A stretch of 36,943 bases of DNA, from the NCBI GenBank assembly GCA_024275135.1, contig JAJRZS010000066.1, forward strand, positions 1 through 36,943, read 5' to 3'. The DNA comes from Planctomycetota bacterium. GTDB lineage: Bacteria; Planctomycetota; UBA1135. The notes beneath the pieces are model-generated. The model saw only the letters and a list, made by a program, of their open reading frames with translations, ran no database searches and was not told the origin of the DNA. Positions within the stretch are counted from its first letter, which is position 1. Each line of letters starts with the position of its first letter. Shown piece after piece: positions 7,169-12,738 of the stretch. A program made the translations under genes and the position numbers.

Positions 7169-7885
7169 ATGCGTCTTCTTCTTGGCAGTGGTGGATTTCG
7201 GTCTGCAGAACGGCGTGCTTGTTTGCATGCAGAAATGCGAGACTTCTTCGGTGAGAGCCTGGGGCAGCTTCTTTTTATTCCCTATGCTCTGCACGATTAC
7301 GATGCCTACCTGACGGCAATGGTAGAGCAGGGCTTTGCCGGTGGTTACGACTTGCGGGGCATCCATACCTTCGCCGACCCGCGACATGCCATCGAAGAGG
7401 CAGAAGCGGTGTATGTGGGAGGCGGCAATACTTTTCGCCTGTTGCACACCATGCAGGAATTGGATCTCCTCAAGCCCTTAGCTGAGAAAGTGCAAGCTGG
7501 TATGCCCTATATGGGAGTGAGTGCAGGCACCAATTTGGCTTGTCCGACCATCATGACCACCAACGACATGCCGATTGTGGCTCCCGATGGGTTCGGCAGT
7601 TTGGGGCTAATCCCTTTTCAGATTAATGCTCACTTCTTCTCTGGCCAGGTCTGGGTGAAGGAGGGGGATTCTTATTTGGAGCATTTTGGCGAAACCAGAG
7701 AAGATCGAATTCGCGAGTACCACGAGATGAACGGCCTTCCTGTGCTTGGATTAAAGGAAGGCGCTTTTCTGCGTGTGGAGGATGATGTGTGGACCTTGAA
7801 GCATGGGGATGCTGTGCTTTTCCAACCAGGAGAGGAAAAAAGAGAGTTTTCTGAAGAATTTGACATGACCGAGGTCCTGTCCTGA
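7169..7885 (+). CDS. pepE: Peptidase E (alpha-aspartyl dipeptidase, S51)
   Basis: A 238-residue cytoplasmic peptidase that hydrolyses dipeptides with N-terminal aspartate. The nucleophile elbow GVSAGTNLACPTIMTTNDMP holds the catalytic Ser118, and INAHF supplies His155 (Ser120 and His157 in E. coli PepE). GGGNTFRLL and GETREDRIREY are further family signatures. The N-terminus MRLLLGSGG aligns with the E. coli start; ATG 7133 would add 12 residues, and the promoter pattern argues against it. The response regulator gene lies 55 bp downstream in the same direction. Confidence 0.92.
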   Translation: MRLLLGSGGFRSAERRACLHAEMRDFFGESLGQLLFIPYALHDYDAYLTAMVEQGFAGGYDLRGIHTFADPRHAIEEAEAVYVGGGNTFRLLHTMQELDLLKPLAEKVQAGMPYMGVSAGTNLACPTIMTTNDMPIVAPDGFGSLGLIPFQINAHFFSGQVWVKEGDSYLEHFGETREDRIREYHEMNGLPVLGLKEGAFLRVEDDVWTLKHGDAVLFQPGEEKREFSEEFDMTEVLS

Positions 7886-7940
7886 TAATCTAAACGCCTC
7901 CTCGGTGTCCACCGCAAGCCCCCTTCCAGCCTACGAGTAC

Positions 7941-8303
7941 ATGAAACGAATCCTTGTCGTTGACGACGAAGAAGATGTCCGCCGCGTTGCCTGTACTTTT
8001 CTCGAGGATGCTGGATATGAAACTTATGAGGCTTGCAATGGAATCGAGGCCCTGGAAGTTTGCGAAAAGGTTTCCTGCGACTTAGTAATTACCGATTTGG
8101 TGATGCCGGAAAAGGAGGGTGCTGAAACTGTAATGGAGTTACGAAAGCTTTATCCGGATATCGGCATTATTGCTATGTCGGGAGTCATGGGGGCTGAGTT
8201 CTACCTGCGTGCTGCACGCATGTTGGGGGCGGGTGCAACTTTATTGAAGCCATTCACCCGCGAAGAGCTGATAGATTCGGTAGAAAGCATGCTGGTTTCT
8301 TAA
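7941..8303 (+). CDS. Stand-alone response regulator receiver domain
   Basis: A 120-residue single-domain response regulator (CheY/Spo0F type). It has the acidic pocket Asp8/Asp9, the phosphoacceptor Asp52 in ITDLVMPEKEG, the switch residue Ser80 in AMSG and Lys103 in LLKPF. There is no output domain, so it must act by protein contact or as a phosphorelay step. No histidine kinase lies nearby; the partner is elsewhere. ATG 7941 begins the conserved KRILVVDDEED; a GTG at 7905 would add 12 non-conserved residues. The stop codon overlaps that of the next, convergent gene in TTAA. Confidence 0.9.
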   Translation: MKRILVVDDEEDVRRVACTFLEDAGYETYEACNGIEALEVCEKVSCDLVITDLVMPEKEGAETVMELRKLYPDIGIIAMSGVMGAEFYLRAARMLGAGATLLKPFTREELIDSVESMLVS

Positions 8304-8881
8304 GGCGCGTATTCTGGAGCAATTCCTCGAAGTTCTACGCTGCGGATGATGCCAGCTGCGGAAACGTCACAGTCCAAAGCCTGCAGCCATTCAATGGTGG
8401 CATGGGCGCAGTGGTGAAAGAGGTGGTAATCGTGCTGTGCATGCACGTAATTCAACCCAAAGCTTTGGTTGAAAAAGGGCTTTTCTTGGGTTTGTTCATA
8501 TTCGGCGTCCAGCTTGGTGCGCAGGGCTTCGACTTTTTTGCGGTCGGCGAAGAAAGGCTGAAAGCGAGAGCCGCGAGCCACGGAAAAAGCATCCGCTGAT
8601 GGATGGCCGTGGATGATACGCCGCCCCAGGGCGCCTTCCGTCTTCACGAAAAGGGCGAAGCTCGCATAGCAGGGAGTGTCGCGCCCCATGACCACCCAGC
8701 CCCAGTCCCCATAGCTGTATTCCAACCACCCATCGGGACCATTGGGCAAAAGAATGCCGGCATGCTCTCCCTCCAGCAGTAAAAAAACTTTCACTGGGTC
8801 TTGAGGGGTTGGGGGAGGAAGAGCGGGAGTGACGCAGGAAACGAGGAGCAATCCTGAGAGCAGGGCCGTGAAGCGAAGCAT
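8300..8881 (-). CDS. DUF2459-like predicted lipoprotein
   Basis: A 193-residue protein of unknown function. The signal MLRFTALLSGLLLVSC gives a lipobox ending at Cys16, so it is likely anchored outside the cytoplasm. EHAGILLP, YSYGDWGW and the later YHLFHHCAHATIEWLQAL resemble the conserved blocks of DUF2459 proteins (an early H, a GD pair and an NC-like motif). The spaced H/C residues (His40, Cys158) could form a hydrolase-type active site, but this is speculation. Its -10 hexamer overlaps the stop codon of the upstream M28 peptidase gene. Confidence 0.6.
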   Translation of the reverse strand: MLRFTALLSGLLLVSCVTPALPPPTPQDPVKVFLLLEGEHAGILLPNGPDGWLEYSYGDWGWVVMGRDTPCYASFALFVKTEGALGRRIIHGHPSADAFSVARGSRFQPFFADRKKVEALRTKLDAEYEQTQEKPFFNQSFGLNYVHAQHDYHLFHHCAHATIEWLQALDCDVSAAGIIRSVELRGIAPEYAP

Positions 8882-8887
8882 CCTGGG

Positions 8888-8893
8888 ATTTTA
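8888..8893 (-). promoter_or_regulatory. -10 element of the DUF2459-like gene
   Basis: TAAAAT on the minus strand lies 6 nt before ATG 8881, and its first three bases are the TAA stop of the M28 peptidase gene. The gene may therefore have its own leaderless transcript as well as read-through from upstream. Confidence 0.4.
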
Positions 8894-10246
8894 GCGTTGG
8901 GGGGTTGGATAGATTGGCAGGCTGCGATTCCCTTGCTGATCGATGGCTTCTACGGCGAAGAGATAATCGTCTTTGCTTAAAGCAAGGAGGGTGACTTCCT
9001 TATTTTTACCGACCAGCTTTCTTTGTGTCCAATCTGCAGCGTCGGTGGGGCGGATGAGCACGGCATAGCCAGCCAAATCTTTTTCCGCACCAAGTTCCCA
9101 GCGCAAAGTGGTGTGCGGGCTAAGTTGTTGAATGTCCACGCGGACATTTTTTGGGGCCGCCGGCGCAAGAGCCAGTTCGTGGGTTGCGCTAGCCACGCTT
9201 TGAGCGACGCGGGCAGTAAAGGCAAAATCGACATGCTCTGGTAAATCCCCATAGGCAATGCCGTTTTCCTGACGCACATTTTGGTGTTGCCAATGGTAAT
9301 TTTCATGTGGTTCGGTGAGCCGAATCGCTGCCCAGCCCAAATCATTGAAAGGTTTGTGATCACCACCGCGCGAAAACCGGTCCTGGCGAAAAACCAGGCT
9401 AAGTTCAAAATCAGGCTGAGAAAATTTCGAGGATCGCTTGATATAACGCGCTAGCTGCCGAGAAGGGGCGTCATTCGTACTGCCTACTACCCTTGGTCCA
9501 GCACTGGGCATGCCCTCACTGAAAACGCGCACGCGCATTGGCTCCTGTTTGCCTGAGGATCCCTTTACCCCGCCGACAATGTCAAGAGTAATCATGGCGA
9601 CGACTTCTTTGCCTTGCTGTTTCCAGAGTTCCGCCTGTTTGCGGGAACCGTAAAGGCCTTGTTCCTCTCCGGCAACGGCGAGAAAGACGATGGTGGCTCG
9701 GGGTTGGAGGCCACCGAGTAGGCGGGCTGCTTCAAGTACTGCGGCTACACCGCTTGCGTCGTCGTTGGCGCCTGGAGCGTCGGCATTGGCGTCGGTGGGG
9801 GAGCTGGCGATGGAATCATAATGACCACTAACGACGATGAGGCGGTTTGAGTCGGTGCCCGGTAAAGTGGCGACGACATTTGCGAGGTCGACTTCATGCG
9901 GGATGCGTGGCCCTGGTTGTAAAAGAAAGTGCTGTAGCTCGACCTGAAGTTTGTCCCCATGGTATTGTCGGGAAATCCTAGAAAATTCTTGGTGGAGCCA
10001 GCGTCGTGCAGCGCCAATTCCTCGCTTGGTATCTGTGGTGCTGGATAAGGTATTGCGAGTGCCGAAAGAGACCAGCTTGCGAATATCTAATTCCATGCGC
10101 TTGGCGCTCGCATCCTGTATTGTGCGTGGATTCGGAGCCTGGGTTTGAGGAACCACCGGTAGACAACAAAAGAGGCTGAGAAGCAGCATGGACGAAAGGG
10201 GTCTGGGAAAAAAGGATTGTGACCGCAACACAATCGTTGCGGTCAC
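8891..10246 (-). CDS. Secreted M28 family zinc aminopeptidase with C-terminal Fn3-like domain
   Basis: A 451-residue exported di-zinc exopeptidase. Metal and catalytic positions of family M28 are all present: His142 and Asp144 in SGHYDS, Asp162 in GANDDASGVAAVLEA, Glu194/Glu195 in AGEEQGLYGS, Asp222 in TLDIVGG, and a late histidine in GGDHKPFNDLG. The last 90 or so residues (APKNVRVDIQQLSPHTTLRW onward) look like a fibronectin type III fold. The start is uncertain: GTG 10246 gives a signal peptide with an arginine-bearing n-region, while ATG 10189 begins directly at the hydrophobic core (MLLLSLFCCLPVV). GTG 10246 is itself buried in an 11-bp hairpin. It lies just downstream of the HMA lipoprotein gene. 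Confidence 0.88.
   Translation of the reverse strand: MTATIVLRSQSFFPRPLSSMLLLSLFCCLPVVPQTQAPNPRTIQDASAKRMELDIRKLVSFGTRNTLSSTTDTKRGIGAARRWLHQEFSRISRQYHGDKLQVELQHFLLQPGPRIPHEVDLANVVATLPGTDSNRLIVVSGHYDSIASSPTDANADAPGANDDASGVAAVLEAARLLGGLQPRATIVFLAVAGEEQGLYGSRKQAELWKQQGKEVVAMITLDIVGGVKGSSGKQEPMRVRVFSEGMPSAGPRVVGSTNDAPSRQLARYIKRSSKFSQPDFELSLVFRQDRFSRGGDHKPFNDLGWAAIRLTEPHENYHWQHQNVRQENGIAYGDLPEHVDFAFTARVAQSVASATHELALAPAAPKNVRVDIQQLSPHTTLRWELGAEKDLAGYAVLIRPTDAADWTQRKLVGKNKEVTLLALSKDDYLFAVEAIDQQGNRSLPIYPTPQR
10208..10246 (-). terminator. Hairpin with T tract between the HMA gene and the M28 peptidase
   Basis: A perfect 11-bp inverted repeat, GTGACCGCAAC / GTTGCGGTCAC (10219-10229 and 10236-10246) with a 6-nt loop, is followed on the minus strand by AATCC and six T residues (10213-10208). 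It could terminate the HMA transcript. It also contains GTG 10246, so if the peptidase starts there the hairpin would hide its start codon. The 5-nt gap before the T tract makes a classical terminator less certain. Confidence 0.55.
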
Positions 10247-10264
10247 GGTTGGCGAGGCGAAAAC

Positions 10265-10615
10265 CTACATCACGGAGACGCCAAAGCCCAAAGACTGAAC
10301 CGCCTGAATGGTTGCGGCTTCATCGTAGGTTTTAGCATCCACCACAATGGTGGCCATCTTGTTCTGGAAATCGACGGAATGTTCCTCTACCCACGGTAGA
10401 GCGGCAAGAGCCCTGTTGATCTTGCCCACTCAGGTGACGCCTCAGGTCATTCCAGTGATGCTGAAGTGCACAGTTTGCACTGCGGACTCCTCAAAAATCG
10501 GTGCAGCAGGAGTTTCTGCCGCGGCGACAGTGCTTGTCTGGTTGTCGCTCTGGGGTTGAGCGCAGGCGCCCAAGGCCAAGAGAGGCAACAGACCTAGAAT
10601 TGGATGTCTGTTCAT
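10265..10615 (-). CDS. HMA-domain lipoprotein with two in-frame UGA (candidate double-selenocysteine protein)
   Basis: A 116-codon frame that a standard gene caller breaks at two TGA codons, 58 (10444-10442) and 62 (10432-10430). Read through, it gives a lipoprotein signal (MNRHPILGLLPLLALGAC, Cys18), a low-complexity linker, and one complete heavy-metal-associated (HMA, MerP/CopZ-like) domain: FSITGMT-U-GVT-U-VGKINRAL, then EEHSVDF, MATIVV and SLGFGVSVM. The two UGA codons stand for the two cysteines of GMTCxxC; there is one extra residue between them (UxxxU). Apart from Cys18 the protein has no cysteine. A stem-loop lies 3 nt after the second UGA. UGA ends other genes here (merR), so a general code change is unlikely. 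A recent pseudogene is the main alternative. The role would be metal or redox binding at the cell envelope. Confidence 0.7.
10403..10426 (-). promoter_or_regulatory. SECIS-like stem-loop after the second UGA
   Basis: GGCAAGA (10426-10420) pairs perfectly with TCTTGCC (10409-10403) around a 10-nt loop containing GGG (10413-10411). The loop guanines lie 17-19 nt after the second UGA and about 29 nt after the first. Both distances fit the 16-37 nt range described for bacterial SECIS elements. The guanines are not in the first two loop positions, a deviation from the usual pattern. Confidence 0.5.
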
Positions 10616-10621
10616 ACAAGC

Positions 10622-10627
10622 ATTATA
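10622..10627 (-). promoter_or_regulatory. -10 element of the HMA lipoprotein gene
   Basis: A perfect consensus TATAAT on the minus strand, 6 nt before ATG 10615. The mRNA would begin at or beside the ATG. At 17 nt further upstream is TGTAGA (3/6 to the -35 consensus). This region also holds the -10 element of the divergent aminotransferase gene. Confidence 0.55.
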
Positions 10628-10646
10628 GATTGGTTTGGGGATGTTC

Positions 10647-10652
10647 TACACT
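10647..10652 (+). promoter_or_regulatory. -10 element of the aminotransferase gene
   Basis: TACACT lies 7 nt before ATG 10660, one base further than at the other genes of this type. It overlaps the region where the -35 box of the divergent HMA gene would be, so the two promoters may compete. Confidence 0.35.
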
Positions 10653-10659
10653 GGAAAAC

Positions 10660-11829
10660 ATGGAGAATCCCTACCGCCGCCATTGGACATTGGACCCCGA
10701 AGTGGTTTTCTTGAACCATGGTTCTTATGGCGCTTGTCCTGCACGTATTCAGTTAAAACAACAAGAGTTACGACAGGAATTAGAACGAGAGCCGGTGCGC
10801 TTTATGGGGCATCGTACGGCTTTGCTTGATCGTTCGCGAAGTAGACTGGCGGAGTTTGTTGGTGCTGATGCTCAAGATTTGGCTTTCGTCCCTAACGCAA
10901 CTCATGGTGTGAATGCGGCCATTGGTTCGCAGCGATGGAAGGCTGGCGATCAGGTTTTGGTGACCGACCATGAATACAATGCCTGTCGCAATGCACTTGA
11001 CTTTGCAGCCAAGAGGTGGGGGGCAGAGGTGGTGGTGGCTACCATTCCGTTTCCGCTAAAGGATTCGCAACAAGTGGTGGACGCATTATTGGAGAAGGTA
11101 ACCCCGCGAACCGTATTTTGCTTGGTTGACCATTTAACCAGTCCTACTGCGCTGAAGCTTCCAGTGGAAGAAATTGTCCCCCAGCTGCAAGCGAAAGGGA
11201 TTCGAGTTTTGGTGGATGGTGCGCATGCACCTGGGCAGCTCCCTTTGAATTTGAAAAAATTGGGAGCCGACTATTACACCGGCAACCTCCATAAATGGGC
11301 TTGCGCACCCAAGGGATCCGCTTTTTTATATGTGCGCCGCGAGCTGCAAGAAGAAACCCACCCGGTCACAATTAGTCACGGTTACAACGCGGATACGTCT
11401 CATCGCTCCCGTTTTCTTCAAGAGTTCGATTGGACCGGAACCTTCGATCCCACCGCTTGGGGTTGTGTTGCCGATGTCCTTGATTTTATGGAGGATTTGG
11501 TTGATGGAGGCTGGCTGGCCATCATGCAGCACAATCACCAGCTTGCATTGGCAATGCGATCCATGTTGGCAAAGGAATTTGGCTCTGTTTTACCTGCCCC
11601 GGAATCGATGATCGGCACCATGGCTGCGGTGGTGTTGCCGCGTGATTTAGAGGCTCGGGTGAAGAAAAAACACACGTCCATCTATGCAGAACTTCATAAC
11701 CAATGGGGAATACAAATCCCAGTCATTCCTTGGCCGCAGTCGGTGGGATGGATGGTGCGAATCTCCACACATATTTACAACACCGAAGAGGATTACTGGA
11801 AATTGGTGGAGGCTGTGCGCGCAATATGA
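10660..11829 (+). CDS. Class V PLP-dependent aminotransferase (isopenicillin N epimerase-like)
   Basis: A 389-residue fold type I PLP enzyme. GNLHKWACAPKGSAFL contains the PLP lysine (Lys212), and DGAHAPGQ (186-193) has the aspartate that contacts the pyridine nitrogen. FLNHGSYGACP near the N-terminus and PNATHGVNAAI are typical of the isopenicillin N epimerase/CefD-like branch of class V. Members include epimerases, desulfurases and lyases, so the substrate cannot be named, and no beta-lactam genes are nearby. ATG 10660 is the first start that gives a family-like N-terminus. The 3' end overlaps the convergent TraB/GumN gene by 37 bp. Confidence 0.85.
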   Translation: MENPYRRHWTLDPEVVFLNHGSYGACPARIQLKQQELRQELEREPVRFMGHRTALLDRSRSRLAEFVGADAQDLAFVPNATHGVNAAIGSQRWKAGDQVLVTDHEYNACRNALDFAAKRWGAEVVVATIPFPLKDSQQVVDALLEKVTPRTVFCLVDHLTSPTALKLPVEEIVPQLQAKGIRVLVDGAHAPGQLPLNLKKLGADYYTGNLHKWACAPKGSAFLYVRRELQEETHPVTISHGYNADTSHRSRFLQEFDWTGTFDPTAWGCVADVLDFMEDLVDGGWLAIMQHNHQLALAMRSMLAKEFGSVLPAPESMIGTMAAVVLPRDLEARVKKKHTSIYAELHNQWGIQIPVIPWPQSVGWMVRISTHIYNTEEDYWKLVEAVRAI

Positions 11830-12725
11830 GGGACACGCGACACTTCGTAGCCCAGTGATTTCAGTTTTTCAACCACACTTTCTGGACCTAGAAAATGGAG
11901 CGAGCCGAAGGCGAAGAGAGCTTTTTGCTGAGGGTGGGCCAGCAGCTGTTGATGAATGCGCATGGCCATGCGTTGATTGCGCTGCAGTAAGAGCGCATTC
12001 CAGGCCTTGGCTTGGATTGGATCGCTAAGGTCGGTTTCGGCCATGGCGTAGGCCCAGAGTGCATCGCCATCACCAGACAGATAGAGTTCCAGCATGTGTT
12101 GAAATCCACTAACAGGGGCGCCCTGTTCGCGCTCCAGTTTGGCCAGACCGACATCAAGCATATGGATTTGGTCGGATTCGCTTCCCGTAGTCAGGGTTTC
12201 CAACTGCTCGGATAGAGTTTCGATTGCGCCGTAGCGCTTGCCCTCTTTACGCGCTCGATTCATGAGTTGAACGTCAAGTGCTTCACCCTGGCGCATGAAG
12301 GGAATGGCGTCGATTTGCCCCAGCTGCAAACTCGCCATCCATGGTTTGAAGTCGTCGAAAGAGCCGCGCGGAAATCCGCGTGCAGTCAAATAGCGGTTGA
12401 GCCTGAGGTAAAGGTTGGAGGGGAGGATGTCAGCCAAGGATTTTCCCTGCTCCAGGTGACCAGCCTGCGATAGTTCAGCTGCCATAGTTGGGGTGGCTTC
12501 GATTTCGGTGTAGACCGCATCGCATTGTTGAAATGCCTTTTCCACCTCAATGGGCAATGTGGTTACGCGAGGGTCGGAGACATGCATGGTGCCAAAAAGC
12601 CATGCCTGCGCCCCGTGACCTTGGACCAGCCAAAGAAAGGAAACGTGATCGGGTAACTCCTTGGGAGAGTGAGTGCAGGCTGCTCCCCACAAAAGGAGCA
12701 TGCCCAGGAATAGGCACCTTTTCAT
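11793..12725 (-). CDS. TraB/GumN family lipoprotein
   Basis: A 310-residue member of the TraB/GumN family (distantly related to Tiki metalloproteases). The N-terminal AWLFGTMHVSDPRVTTLP holds the GTMH motif (45-48), and the C-terminal ALFAFGSLHFLGPESVVEKL holds the second GxxH motif; these are the proposed catalytic or metal-binding sites. The signal MKRCLFLGMLLLWGAAC gives a lipobox ending at Cys17, so the protein is envelope-anchored. Physiological substrates of bacterial members are unknown. It follows the fused sigma factor gene by 13 bp but also has its own -10 hexamer, so it may be transcribed both ways. Confidence 0.85.
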   Translation of the reverse strand: MKRCLFLGMLLLWGAACTHSPKELPDHVSFLWLVQGHGAQAWLFGTMHVSDPRVTTLPIEVEKAFQQCDAVYTEIEATPTMAAELSQAGHLEQGKSLADILPSNLYLRLNRYLTARGFPRGSFDDFKPWMASLQLGQIDAIPFMRQGEALDVQLMNRARKEGKRYGAIETLSEQLETLTTGSESDQIHMLDVGLAKLEREQGAPVSGFQHMLELYLSGDGDALWAYAMAETDLSDPIQAKAWNALLLQRNQRMAMRIHQQLLAHPQQKALFAFGSLHFLGPESVVEKLKSLGYEVSRVPHIARTASTNFQ

Positions 12726-12731
12726 GGCCCT

Positions 12732-12737
12732 ACTCTA
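12732..12737 (-). promoter_or_regulatory. -10 element of the TraB/GumN gene
   Basis: TAGAGT on the minus strand, 6 nt before ATG 12725, lying just behind the stop codon of the upstream sigma factor gene. No clear -35 box. Confidence 0.35.
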
Positions 12738-12738
12738 T

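Noticed and set aside
10265..10615. General reassignment of UGA (for example to Gly or Trp) as the explanation for the two in-frame TGA codons
   Set aside because: UGA ends other genes in the window (for example merR at 2289 and the methyltransferase at 25985), and UGG is used for Trp and GGN for Gly throughout. Recoding would have to be local.
10265..10615. Simple pseudogene of an HMA protein
   Set aside because: Kept only as the alternative. There is no frameshift or other damage, the promoter is consensus, and the two stops fall exactly on the two cysteine positions.
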